Source of the DNA: Trichormus_B sp936914905
GTDB lineage: Bacteria > Cyanobacteriota > Cyanobacteriia > Cyanobacteriales > Nostocaceae
Length of the DNA: 64,000 nt
Strand: one strand, 5' to 3'
Assembly (NCBI RefSeq): GCF_039871975.1
Contig: NZ_JBDPLL010000001.1
Part shown: one piece after another, positions 1-8,550 of the stretch
Layout of the letters: every line of letters begins with the position of its first letter
Numbering within the stretch: the first letter of the stretch is position 1
Position numbers and translations under genes: made by a program
The notes under the pieces: model-generated
The model's input: only the letters and a program-made list of their open reading frames with translations
Database searches by the model: none
What the model was told of the DNA's origin: nothing

Positions 1-2
1 TA

Positions 3-3000
3 GCAGAAAGATATTTAGATTTAAAAATTGGTGATATACCCGCACCCATTGAAACCCCAAATATGGGATTACTACATCCTGAATATCAAGGTTTTTTCAC
101 ATCACCAAAAGCATATTTAGAATGGTATCAAAAAAGAGGTGGAAGGCATGAGGCAGAACCTATTTCTCCCCAGTCCCCAGTGCCCAGTAAGCAGTCCCCG
201 ATCGTCGGTATTTTACTTTATCGTAAGCACGTCATTACTAAACAAACCTATATTCCCCAACTAATTAGAAAATTTGAAGCAGCAGGTTTAATACCTTTAC
301 CCATTTTTATTAATGGTGTTGAAGGTCATGTTGCGGTGCGCGACTGGATAACAACTGAATATGAAAGCCAACAAAGACAACAAGGAAATATAGAGACTCC
401 TTCACTTTCAGCCGAAGCAGTAAAGGTTGATGCTGTAATTTCTACTATTGGTTTTCCCCTGGTTGGTGGACCTGCTGGTTCAATGGAAGCAGGTAGACAA
501 ATAGAAGTTGCTAAACGCATTCTTATAGCTAAGAATATACCTTATATTGTTGCTGCACCTCTATTAATTCAAGATATTTATTCATGGACTCACCAAGGAA
601 TTGGTGGTTTACAAAGTATAGTTTTATATGCGCTTCCTGAATTAGATGGAGCAATTGATACTATTCCTTTAGGTGGTTTAGTCGGCGAAAAGATTTATTT
701 AGTTCCTGAAAGAGTACAGCGTTTAATTAATAGAGTGAAAAACTGGGTAGAACTGCGAAAAAAACCACCACAAAATCGGAAGATTGCTATTATTCTATAT
801 GGGTTTCCTCCTGGTTATGGTGCGGTAGGAACTGCTGCATTATTAAATGTTCCTCGCAGTTTAATGAAATTACTTCATGCACTTAAAGAACAAGGTTATA
901 AAGTTGGTGAGATTCTTGAGGATGGAGAAGATTTAATTCGTCGAGTTAAAGAAGCAGATGAAATTAATCCTCTGCGTGAACAGCTAGAAGATGACATAGA
1001 AAATCTCACAACAGTCAATGCAAGAACTTTAGAAAAATGGTTAGGATATCTGCAAACATCCAGGATTGAAAAACAATGGAAATATCTCACAGGTAGCGGC
1101 ATTAAAACTTATGGTGATGAGTTTAATATTGGTGGTGTGCAGTTAGGAAATGTGTGGATAGGTGTACAGCCCCCTTTGGGTATTCAAGGTGATCCAATGC
1201 GGTTAATATTTGAGCGAGATTTAACTCCCCATCCCCAATATGCAGCTTTTTATAAATGGTTGCAAAATGATTTCCAAGCTGATGCTGTAATTCATTTCGG
1301 AATGCACGGAACTGTAGAATGGTTGCCAGGTTCCCCTTTAGGAAATACGGGTTATTCTTGGTCGGATATTTTGTTAGGAAATCTGCCCAATCTATATATC
1401 TATGCTGCTAATAATCCTTCTGAATCAATTTTAGCTAAACGTCGTGGTTATGGGGTATTGATTTCTCACAATGTTCCTCCCTATGGACGCGCTGGTTTAT
1501 ATAAGGAGTTGGTGAACTTACGTGATTTAATTTCTGAGTATCGGGAAGATCCGGAAAAAAATTATGTGCTGAAGGAAGGGATTTGTAAGAAAATTGTTGA
1601 TACTGGTTTGGATGTTGATTGTCCTTTTGATGATGCAAAAAGGGTGGGTATTCCTTTTACCCCGGAAAATGTCAGAATGTTTAGTAGTCATGCTTTCAAT
1701 CATTATTTGGTGAAGTTATATCAGTATTTACAGGTATTAGAAAATAGGCTGTTTTCTTCTGGTTTGCACGTTTTAGGTGAAGCACCAAATCAGGAGGAGT
1801 TAGCTGGTTATTTGGATGCTTTTTTTGGGAAAGACAATGAACCACAAAAACGCAAAGAAAGAGAGGAAGGAGAAAGAGTAATTACAGGTCTTTTAAATCA
1901 ATCTACTGATGAGTTGACGAATCTTTTACGGGGTTTAAATGGTGAATATATTCCTCCTGCACCTGGTGGTGATTTGTTAAGGGATGGTGCTGGTGTGCTA
2001 CCAACGGGGAGGAATATTCATGCTTTAGATCCTTATAGAATGCCGTCTCCTGCTGCTTTTGAAAAGGGTAGGGAAGTTGCTCAGAAAATTATTTCTGAGC
2101 ATTTACAGGAAAATAAGAAATATCCTGAAACTGTGGCGGTTTTGTTATGGGGTTTGGATGCTATTAAAACTAAGGGTGAATCTCTTGGTATTCTTTTAGA
2201 ATTGGTTGGTGCTGAACCGGTGAAGGAGGGAACGGGAAGAATAGTAAGATATGATTTGAAACCTCTGAAACAAGTTGGACATCCTAGAATTGATGTGTTA
2301 GGAAATCTATCGGGTATTTTCCGTGATAGTTTTGTAAATGTTGTTGAGTTATTGGATGATTTATTTCAACGTGCTGCTGATGCCAATGAACCGGAGGAAA
2401 TGAATTTTATTAGGAAACACGCTTTGGTTTTAAAAGCGCAAGGTGTGGAGAATTCTTCAGCGAGATTGTTTTCTAACCCATCTGGTGATTTTGGTTCTTT
2501 GGTGAATGATAGAGTTGTAGATGGTAACTGGGATTCTGGGGATGAGTTAGGGAAGATTTGGGAAAGTCGTAATGTTTTTAGTTATGGGAGACAGGATAAG
2601 GGACAAGCAAGACCGGAAGTTTTGCAAACATTATTAAAAACGAGCGATCGAATTGTTCAAGAAATAGATTCGGTAGAATATGGTTTAACCGATATTCAGG
2701 AATATTATGCCAATACTGGGGGATTGAAAAAAGCCGCAGAACAGCAAAGCGGAAAAAAGGTGACAGCTAGTTTTGTGGAAAGTTTTTCTAAAAAAACCAT
2801 ACCTAGAAATTTAGATGATTTATTGCGGATGGAATACAGGACTAAGTTATTAAACCCCAAATGGGCTGATGCAATGGCTAATCAAGGTTCTGGTGGTGCT
2901 TTTGAAATTTCCCAACGCATGACGGCGTTAATAGGTTGGGGTGGTACTGCTGATTTTCGAGATCATTGGGTTTATGATCAAGCCGCAGATACTTATGCTT

Positions 3001-3206
3001 TAGATCCAGAAATGGCAGAAAAATTACGTAAAGCAAATCCTGAAGCATTTAGAAATATTTTGGGGAGAATGTTGGAAGCTTCAGGACGTGGTTTATGGCA
3101 AGCTGATAAAGATAAGTTAGAAAAATTGCGTCAGTTGTATGAGTTGAGTGATGAAGAATTAGAAGGATTGACCACTCCCCACAGCTTCTATCCGGGGGAT
3201 TCATAG
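3..3206 (+). CDS. bchH: BchH/ChlH-type magnesium chelatase H subunit (CobN superfamily), 5' end outside window
   Basis: The frame is open from the first bases of the window, so the true start lies upstream; 1,068 residues are visible, against roughly 1,200-1,400 for the family. This large subunit binds protoporphyrin IX for Mg insertion in chlorophyll synthesis; CobN relatives insert Co. Visible conserved blocks, counted from the Met at 63, are HFGMHGTVEWLPG near 411, NNPSESILAKRRGYG near 452 and HNVPPYGRAGLYK near 470. The C-terminus reads GWGGTADFRDHWVYDQ and LEASGRGLWQ. These blocks resemble purple-bacterial BchH more than the main cyanobacterial ChlH (which has HFGTHGSLEFMPG, from memory), so this is probably the second chelatase-H paralogue found in Nostocales. 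No I or D subunit is nearby. Family certain; exact substrate inferred. Confidence 0.88.
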   Translation, partial: AERYLDLKIGDIPAPIETPNMGLLHPEYQGFFTSPKAYLEWYQKRGGRHEAEPISPQSPVPSKQSPIVGILLYRKHVITKQTYIPQLIRKFEAAGLIPLPIFINGVEGHVAVRDWITTEYESQQRQQGNIETPSLSAEAVKVDAVISTIGFPLVGGPAGSMEAGRQIEVAKRILIAKNIPYIVAAPLLIQDIYSWTHQGIGGLQSIVLYALPELDGAIDTIPLGGLVGEKIYLVPERVQRLINRVKNWVELRKKPPQNRKIAIILYGFPPGYGAVGTAALLNVPRSLMKLLHALKEQGYKVGEILEDGEDLIRRVKEADEINPLREQLEDDIENLTTVNARTLEKWLGYLQTSRIEKQWKYLTGSGIKTYGDEFNIGGVQLGNVWIGVQPPLGIQGDPMRLIFERDLTPHPQYAAFYKWLQNDFQADAVIHFGMHGTVEWLPGSPLGNTGYSWSDILLGNLPNLYIYAANNPSESILAKRRGYGVLISHNVPPYGRAGLYKELVNLRDLISEYREDPEKNYVLKEGICKKIVDTGLDVDCPFDDAKRVGIPFTPENVRMFSSHAFNHYLVKLYQYLQVLENRLFSSGLHVLGEAPNQEELAGYLDAFFGKDNEPQKRKEREEGERVITGLLNQSTDELTNLLRGLNGEYIPPAPGGDLLRDGAGVLPTGRNIHALDPYRMPSPAAFEKGREVAQKIISEHLQENKKYPETVAVLLWGLDAIKTKGESLGILLELVGAEPVKEGTGRIVRYDLKPLKQVGHPRIDVLGNLSGIFRDSFVNVVELLDDLFQRAADANEPEEMNFIRKHALVLKAQGVENSSARLFSNPSGDFGSLVNDRVVDGNWDSGDELGKIWESRNVFSYGRQDKGQARPEVLQTLLKTSDRIVQEIDSVEYGLTDIQEYYANTGGLKKAAEQQSGKKVTASFVESFSKKTIPRNLDDLLRMEYRTKLLNPKWADAMANQGSGGAFEISQRMTALIGWGGTADFRDHWVYDQAADTYALDPEMAEKLRKANPEAFRNILGRMLEASGRGLWQADKDKLEKLRQLYELSDEELEGLTTPHSFYPGDS

Positions 3207-3442
3207 GAGTCAGGAGTCAGGAGGGAGAATTAAAAGGAGGTAAGAACAGTCTTGAATCTGGGAAAGTGATTGCCTATGGCTTAAGCCACGCTATGCTATT
3301 GCCAGTGCTGCATAAAATCGGTTTTTGATGGTTTCAAGGCTTATTCCTTGCACCTTATTCACCTTTTCAACCCCTGGGACTCTTGATTTATAAAGGTTTT
3401 CTGTTTATATGGCTTAACGCCACGCTACGCTATCAGCAAGAC
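3207..3442. repeat. Intergenic spacer with two REP-like palindromic repeats
   Basis: No gene is visible. Two copies of a short palindrome-rich repeat with the core GGCTTA(A)(C)GCCACGCTA occur near 3278-3304 and 3409-3436. The same core recurs at 11046-11085, 33955-33987, 56080-56101 and 57447-57470. Similar interspersed palindromes are common in Nostoc/Anabaena genomes. A short direct repeat of 'gagtcag' follows the bchH stop. Confidence 0.6.
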
Positions 3443-4645
3443 CTAATTAGAAATTATCCGTTTCCAAGACAGTTCTCGTGTATTTTCATCCCAATACCAA
3501 CGTAATAAACTAGCGGGTTGATTGGGACTAAGTTTTGGTACATTTATTGCTTCTCTGGGTGCATCTGTAGCCAGGAAAATGGCTTTTTCTATATCACAAA
3601 TTCCCCATTTCACTAAGTTTTGTACTCCTGTTAATAGGGGTAAAGTTGTTCCTGATAAGGTGCCATCAAATAATCTGGCTGTACCGTTAATAATTTCAAT
3701 GTGCCGATTATCCCAAGGATACACGCCATCTGGTAATCCTAAAGGTGCAAGGGCATCACTGACAAGAAATAAGCCTTTACTAGCACGAAGGAGTATTTCT
3801 AACATGATGGGGACAACGTGCTGCCCATCAGCAATAAAACTACACATCACATCGGGATGGTTCATGGCTGCACCTAATAATCCTGGTTCACGATGATGTA
3901 ATGGTGGCATGGCGTTAAAGGCATGAGTGACCATTGTTGCACCTGCCTCAAAGGCGAGTTGTGCTTGTTCGGCTGTAGCTTGGGAATGGCCTAAACTAAC
4001 TCTGATGCCCAAGGAACGTAAATAACTAATAATTTCATCAGTGGGATCTAATTCTGGTGCTAAGGTGATGATTTTGACAACTGAGGCGTAATCACCTAAA
4101 ACCCGCTTTACTTCATTCATAGTCAAGGGTAGTAGGTATTCTGCTGGATGTGCGCCACGTTTACCGTAGTTCAAAAATGGTCCTTCGAGATGGACTCCGA
4201 GCATTTTCGCGCCTGAGTTTTGGGTATAGTTGGAGATGACGGCGATCGCTCGCTGGATATTTTCTACAGAGGTTGTCACTAAGGTGGGTAAGTAAGCATC
4301 TACACCTGCTTGCCACAAAAATTGGGATATTTCATCTAACATGGCGGTATCTTTTACCATCAGGTCAGGAAATGCTAAACCTAGTCCCCCGTTAATTTGC
4401 AAATCAACGCCACCTAGAGAAATCCAATCACCCGCGACATCTAAAATTTGTAAATCTACTGGTGAAAGTCGTTTGCAGACTATACCCATGGGCAAAATTT
4501 GCTCAATGATGCCGTTTTCATTGACCCAAATCATCTGCAAATCTTGATAACCGGGTACTCTTGCATTGATAATATCTACGTTTGACAGGATGGGATTTGG
4601 TGTTGCTTTGGTCATTACCTTAGGCAGAAACAGCTTAATCTTCAA
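3443..4645 (-). CDS. nagA: N-acetylglucosamine-6-phosphate deacetylase
   Basis: This cytoplasmic amidohydrolase converts GlcNAc-6-P to GlcN-6-P plus acetate in amino-sugar and cell-wall recycling. The 400-residue length fits the family. Visible motifs are HLEGPFLNYGKRGAHP (near 148), the metal-site histidines in LGHSQATAEQA and THAFNAMPPLHHREPG, and the catalytic Asp in VSDALAPLGLPDG. The start may instead be the second Met, 10 residues in (4615), because neither has an obvious Shine-Dalgarno. No other nag gene is adjacent. The coding frame is intact. Confidence 0.93.
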   Translation of the reverse strand: MKIKLFLPKVMTKATPNPILSNVDIINARVPGYQDLQMIWVNENGIIEQILPMGIVCKRLSPVDLQILDVAGDWISLGGVDLQINGGLGLAFPDLMVKDTAMLDEISQFLWQAGVDAYLPTLVTTSVENIQRAIAVISNYTQNSGAKMLGVHLEGPFLNYGKRGAHPAEYLLPLTMNEVKRVLGDYASVVKIITLAPELDPTDEIISYLRSLGIRVSLGHSQATAEQAQLAFEAGATMVTHAFNAMPPLHHREPGLLGAAMNHPDVMCSFIADGQHVVPIMLEILLRASKGLFLVSDALAPLGLPDGVYPWDNRHIEIINGTARLFDGTLSGTTLPLLTGVQNLVKWGICDIEKAIFLATDAPREAINVPKLSPNQPASLLRWYWDENTRELSWKRIISN

Positions 4646-4667
4646 CGATTTTGACTTCTCCTACCCC

Positions 4668-5145
4668 TTAAAGGGGTGGGATTCTTCCAGAAGAACAACT
4701 TACCGTACTCTCCAAGGGAACTCTAATGAATCCATCTAATATTCTCAAGGCTTCTTTGGGATAGTTAACTAAAGACAAACCACTTTTTTCTGTAGGTGGG
4801 TACTTTTGGTTTGTTTTCTATTTGACATTGAAAATATAATTTTGTTAATTCTTGAAACGATTTGAAAGACTCAAAAACACTTCTGAGAATTTGCTGTGCA
4901 GCTTGAGAATACAAAGCTTGGTAATGTTTATTAGCTTTATACTCTACCTCTAAATCATATTTACCGATAATCTTTCTTGTCTTAAAGTATATTTGTCTTC
5001 CATAATAAATGCCACCGTTGGTTAACTTGTCGGACTCTTAACAAATAAACTCAAGAATAGCCTTCAAATTGTCATCAGGATTAATTAAATTTTTGTGACA
5101 ACCATATATTGCTTTGATTTGGGTTCTGAATAACCAGAGTATCAT
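4668..5145 (-). pseudogene. IS200/IS605-family tnpB remnant (N-terminal part)
   Basis: On the minus strand a TnpB-like N-terminus can be read: MILWLFRTQIKAIYGCHKN, then an in-frame stop after LEFIC, then SDKLTNGGIYYGRQIYFKT and AQQILRSVFESFKSFQEL. It runs to RIPPL-stop, where the gene is cut: the RuvC-like core is missing, so about 350 residues are deleted. The same N-terminal block occurs in the longer fossil at 29022-30310. Flanking palindromes (CTACCCCTTAAAGGGG near 4660, a perfect 12-bp-arm hairpin at 5258-5283, CTACCCCTAAAGGGGG near 5291) suit the hairpin ends of IS605-type elements. Dead element. Confidence 0.75.
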
Positions 5146-5257
5146 GGTATAGTTGATAGCTGCAAGCTATTGGCCATCGCTTTACACAAATTTTTATATG
5201 CCGGGAAAGTATAGACACAAGGCAACATCTTTGCCAACCAGAAAACACCCTGACAAT

Positions 5258-5340
5258 GTGACTGCGGCTAAAGCCGCAGTCACATTCATCCTACCCCTAA
5301 AGGGGGTTAAACCCTGAAATATTTTTGGCTTTCAGGGTTT
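5258..5340. other. Hairpin cluster at the end of the IS605-type remnant
   Basis: A perfect palindrome GTGACTGCGGCT-AA-AGCCGCAGTCAC (5258-5283) is followed by a CCCCTAAAGGGG hairpin and by the arms AAACCCTGAAA / TTTCAGGGTTT (about 5309-5342). It lies between the tnpB fossil and purE, so it may be subterminal IS structure or an attenuator-like element upstream of purE. Only the base pairing is seen directly. Confidence 0.5.
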
Positions 5341-5384
5341 AACTGGTGGGCTTTCTGCTCTCATTGCTATAAACATCGCTAATT

Positions 5385-5417
5385 AATCTAAAATCTAAAA
5401 TCCAAAATCTAAAATTC
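5385..5417. repeat. Short tandem 7-mer repeat (STRR) upstream of purE
   Basis: Imperfect 7-bp units of the type AAAATCT/AAAATCC abut the purE start codon. Short tandemly repeated sequences of this kind are typical of heterocystous cyanobacteria. They leave purE with no recognisable Shine-Dalgarno. Confidence 0.7.
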
Positions 5418-5418
5418 T

Positions 5419-5937
5419 ATGAGCCCTCAAGTTGGTATTATCATGGGCAGTGATTCTGATTTGCCGATAATGAAAGATGCGATCACAGTTTGTGAAGAAT
5501 TTGGGATTGAATGCGAAGTAGCGATCGTCTCTGCCCATCGTATCCCAGAACGCATGGTGGAATATGCCCAAACAGCATACCGACGAGGTCTTAAGGTTAT
5601 TATTGCTGGAGCTGGTGGTGCAGCCCATCTCCCTGGTATGGTAGCATCTTTAACTCCATTACCTGTGATTGGTGTTCCCGTAGCTACTCGTAATTTACAA
5701 GGTGTGGATTCTCTGTATTCCATTGTCCAAATGCCTACGGGAATACCAGTAGCTACCGTAGCGATCGGTAACGCCAAAAATGCCGGACTCTTAGCAGTGC
5801 AGATTCTCTCTACTCACCAACCAGAATTGCTGCAAAAGGTCCAGGAATACCGCCAAAGCTTATGCGATATGCTGATGGATAAACAAAGCAAATTAGAAGA
5901 ATTAGGATATCAAAAATATTTACAGCAGATGTTTTAA
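5419..5937 (+). CDS. purE: N5-carboxyaminoimidazole ribonucleotide mutase
   Basis: PurE moves the carboxyl group of N5-CAIR to give CAIR in de novo purine synthesis. The protein is 172 residues, a normal class I PurE length. The phosphate/substrate-binding GSDSD motif is at 10-14, the catalytic histidine lies in SAHRIPERM (H40), and GAGGAAHLPGM and PVIGVPVATRNLQGVDSLYSI follow. No purK is adjacent, so the gene stands alone. The frame is intact. Confidence 0.96.
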   Translation: MSPQVGIIMGSDSDLPIMKDAITVCEEFGIECEVAIVSAHRIPERMVEYAQTAYRRGLKVIIAGAGGAAHLPGMVASLTPLPVIGVPVATRNLQGVDSLYSIVQMPTGIPVATVAIGNAKNAGLLAVQILSTHQPELLQKVQEYRQSLCDMLMDKQSKLEELGYQKYLQQMF

Positions 5938-5962
5938 TTATTCTCAAGCTAATAGCAAACTA

Positions 5963-6106
5963 TATACAGCAGATTGCAGAATACAGCAGATTGCAGAATA
6001 CAGCAGATTGCAGAATACAGCAGATTGCAGATCAATGAGGTACAAAATCTAAATTGAAACCTAGACAGCAAGAGAGTTTTACTCCTGAGTCCTGACTCCT
6101 ACTGTA
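5963..6106. repeat. MITE-like repeat family B, copy 1, with internal 17-bp tandem expansion
   Basis: This copy shares its body (CAGATTGCAGATCAATGAGG, then a block ending CCTGACTCCTxCTGTAA) with 41254-41356 and 41955-42047. The ends are short inverted repeats (TACAGCA / TGCTGTA type, weaker on the right here). The 17-mer ACAGCAGATTGCAGAAT is repeated four times (5966-6033) in this copy only. No coding capacity. Confidence 0.7.
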
Positions 6107-6108
6107 AC

Positions 6109-6375
6109 TCACCAATTACCTATTCTACTTTCATCCCAGATTTCTAATTTTAATTGCTCAAAATATGCTAATCCATTTTGAATTTGTGCTTCTGTGCCTT
6201 CCAATTCTAGGTCAAACCAACCATCACTGATGGTATCTTGTCCCAAAAATGCGGCTTTGATATTCACAGTCAAACCATATTCTGAGACAAGACGGGAAAT
6301 TACAGGTTCTTGATGATAATTTTTAGTAATTCTAACTCGAATTCGTTGATGGGTAAGGCTATTGTCATTACTCAT
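6109..6375 (-). CDS. NIL domain protein of the sulfate-uptake cluster
   Basis: An 88-residue protein matching the stand-alone NIL fold (ferredoxin-like, first named from C-termini of methionine-type ABC ATPases). It reads RVRITKNYHQEPVISRLV, then GLTVNIKAAFLGQDTISDGWFDLELEG. Such proteins commonly neighbour sulfate permease genes in cyanobacteria, and here it precedes cysW, cysT and sbpA on the same strand. A role in sensing or gating sulfur uptake is inferred. A strong Shine-Dalgarno (AGGAGG) sits 5 bases before the ATG. A 323-bp spacer separates it from cysW. Confidence 0.85.
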   Translation of the reverse strand: MSNDNSLTHQRIRVRITKNYHQEPVISRLVSEYGLTVNIKAAFLGQDTISDGWFDLELEGTEAQIQNGLAYFEQLKLEIWDESRIGNW

Positions 6376-6698
6376 AACTACCTCCTGACTAATTAGGAAT
6401 TTAATACCTCTTGCAGAATTAATTCTAGGTTATAATTATGTTATAATGGGGATTTATCTTTGCTTTGCTTTGGTCAAAAATTAGAGTACAGGGTTATGTT
6501 TGAATTAGCGCTCGCAAAGAACACCAAAAATATATAAAATCTAAATCTCTCCATCATACCACAGAAACAATTTTGCAAGAGGTCTAATTACCAATTATTC
6601 CAATACTGTTCAGTTAATAACCTTTAAGTTATAAATTAGTTTCGGTAAAGGTTAATGATTTATTTTCCCTGTACCTCTTAACCGAAAAATAACACCAA
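6376..6698 (-). promoter_or_regulatory. Spacer upstream of the NIL gene, AT-rich promoter candidate
   Basis: No gene is visible. Just upstream of the NIL Shine-Dalgarno the minus strand carries the AT-rich blocks CATTATAAC and AATTATAAC, plausible -10-like sequences. The rest is AT-rich with no long palindrome. Assignment as promoter is inference. Confidence 0.3.
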
Positions 6699-7538
6699 TT
6701 ATTTAACGTCTTTAATGTGGGTTTTACGGTCTAAAATTTCCTTTAATACTAAAGTAACAACAGCTAGAAATGCTAACAATACTGCCGCAGAAAAAGCAGC
6801 TTCTGTTTCATATTGTTTATAAGCATCTTCTACAAACAAGGGCAAACTTTGGGTACTACTAGTAATGTTACCAGAGACTACAGAAACTGCCCCAAATTCA
6901 CCCATTGCTCTGGCATTTGTTAAGATTAAACCGTAGAGTAAACCCCAACGGATACTCGGTAAAGTAACACGCCAAAAGATTTGCCAATCATTTGCACCAA
7001 GGGTTCTTGCTGCTTCTTCTTGGTCCTTGCCAAATTCTTCTAAGATAGGGATGACTTCTCTAGCCACAAAGGGCATACTGACAAAAGCTGTAACTAAGAC
7101 CATACCCGGAAATGCAAAGATAATTTGAATATCATGGGATTGTAACCAAATACCAAACCATCCCTGTCTACCATAGAGGAGAACTATCATTAAACCGACG
7201 ACGACTGGGGAGATAGAGAAGGGTAGGTCAATGATACTGAGGACTATAGCACGACCGGGGAATTTGTGACGTGCGATCGCCCAAGCTGCACATAAACCAA
7301 ATACGGTATTTAAAGGTATGGCAATCACAGCTAATAATAGCGTTAACCACGCTGCATGAAGAAAGTCCGTTCTTGTCAAGTTATCCAAAAATGGACCAAC
7401 TCCTGTTTTAAAGGCTTGGTAAAACACATTAATGGCGGGAATATATTGCACTAGAAATAAATAACAAACGGCGATACCAATTAAAACTCCAGGAACAGAC
7501 CTCTGCTTTTTAGAACCATTTGGTTTATCTGTTGTCAT
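6699..7538 (-). CDS. cysW: Sulfate ABC transporter permease CysW
   Basis: An integral inner-membrane permease (279 residues, about six predicted helices) of the CysUWA-SbpA sulfate/thiosulfate importer. The ABC-ATPase contact loop is visible as EEAARTLGANDWQIFWRVTLP, and the start of the conserved core as GVLIGIAVCYLFLVQYIPAI. Its ATG lies inside the 3' end of cysT (14-bp overlap), which implies translational coupling. The cysA ATPase is not in this window. Confidence 0.94.
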   Translation of the reverse strand: MTTDKPNGSKKQRSVPGVLIGIAVCYLFLVQYIPAINVFYQAFKTGVGPFLDNLTRTDFLHAAWLTLLLAVIAIPLNTVFGLCAAWAIARHKFPGRAIVLSIIDLPFSISPVVVGLMIVLLYGRQGWFGIWLQSHDIQIIFAFPGMVLVTAFVSMPFVAREVIPILEEFGKDQEEAARTLGANDWQIFWRVTLPSIRWGLLYGLILTNARAMGEFGAVSVVSGNITSSTQSLPLFVEDAYKQYETEAAFSAAVLLAFLAVVTLVLKEILDRKTHIKDVK

Positions 7539-8394
7539 ATCTTCTAGCCCAAGCTTGTAAGAAATTAATTGCTATTAACAAAACCAGAGAAATACTTAGT
7601 AAAACTACTCCTATGACTGTTGCACCTGAATAATCATATTGTTCCAATCTTTGGAAAATTAATACTGGTGCAATTAAATCTTGAAATGGAGTATTAGAAG
7701 CAATAATTACTGTTGAACCATACTCTCCCACTGCACGGGAAAAACCCAAAGCTACACCTGTTAAAATTGTCGGTAATAAAGGTGGTAAAATTACCTTGGT
7801 AAAAGTTTGCCATTGGGAAGCGCCCAAACTCCAAGCAGCTTCTTCAATTTCTTGTTCCATTTCTTGCAGTACAGGTTGTACAGTTCTCACCACGAAAGGT
7901 AAGGAAATAAATATCATTGCTACCCCAACTCCTAAGTGGGTAAATGATACTCTAATTCCCAAAGGTGCTAATAAAGAACCTATCCAACCATTATCGCTGT
8001 ACACTGTTGCTAATGTTAAACCTGCAACTGATGTTGGTAACGCAAATGGTAAATCGACTGTGGCATCAATAATCCGTTTTAAGGGGAAATCGTAGCGGAC
8101 TAAAACCCACGCTATTAAAGTGCCAAATACACCATTAACAGCTGCAGCAAATAGTGAAGTGACAAAGGTAACTTTATAAGTTGCTAATGCTAACTCGTTG
8201 GTGGCAATTTCCCAAAACTTTGCTGGTGGTTCTGTACTAGCTTTCAGAAACATGGCCAGTATTGGCATAAATAACATGAAAGTCAAGTAGAGAATTGTAA
8301 TTCGCCAAGTCCAGGGTAAATTAATGAGATTATTTATAAATACCTTCCAAATAGAAGGTTTATTTTTAGTGTCTACAGCAGAAGATACAGTCAT
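7525..8394 (-). CDS. cysT: Sulfate ABC transporter permease CysT (CysU)
   Basis: The second membrane subunit of the sulfate importer (289 residues). The coupling loop reads EIEEAAWSLGASQWQTFTKVILPPLLP, and VDLPFALPTSVAGLTL is typical of CysT. It lies between sbpA (upstream) and cysW (14-bp overlap). The intergenic gap to sbpA is filled by a MITE-like repeat, which may affect co-transcription. The frame is intact. Confidence 0.94.
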   Translation of the reverse strand: MTVSSAVDTKNKPSIWKVFINNLINLPWTWRITILYLTFMLFMPILAMFLKASTEPPAKFWEIATNELALATYKVTFVTSLFAAAVNGVFGTLIAWVLVRYDFPLKRIIDATVDLPFALPTSVAGLTLATVYSDNGWIGSLLAPLGIRVSFTHLGVGVAMIFISLPFVVRTVQPVLQEMEQEIEEAAWSLGASQWQTFTKVILPPLLPTILTGVALGFSRAVGEYGSTVIIASNTPFQDLIAPVLIFQRLEQYDYSGATVIGVVLLSISLVLLIAINFLQAWARRYDNR

Positions 8395-8452
8395 AATTGA
8401 AAATTCAACAATGTCAGCAAATAACTACCTGAAGCAAATGACCACTAATTAA

Positions 8453-8550
8453 TTAGAGTAAGCCACAAAATAAATTATCCTGTCTTGTCATGCAGTGTCC
8501 AGAAGGGATACAGAATGATATTGGGTATTTCTTTTTGTGGAGTTCTCTTA
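8453..8550. repeat. MITE-like repeat family A, copy 1 (98 bp)
   Basis: Bounded by imperfect inverted repeats of about 24 bp: left TTAGAGTAAGCCACAAAAT, right TTTTTGTGGAGTTCTCTTA. The body reads CCTGTCTTGTCATGC and CAGAATGATATTGGG. Copies with the same ends lie at 11003-11179 and 55902-56141. Its last three bases (8548-8550) are the stop codon of sbpA. Confidence 0.75.

Noticed and set aside
3522..3896. 124-codon plus-strand open frame
   Set aside because: It lies wholly antisense to the intact nagA gene and its protein has no recognisable motif; a frame shadow.
5966..6033. Four 17-bp repeats as a possible CRISPR
   Set aside because: The units are directly adjacent with no spacers and belong to a dispersed repeat seen elsewhere.
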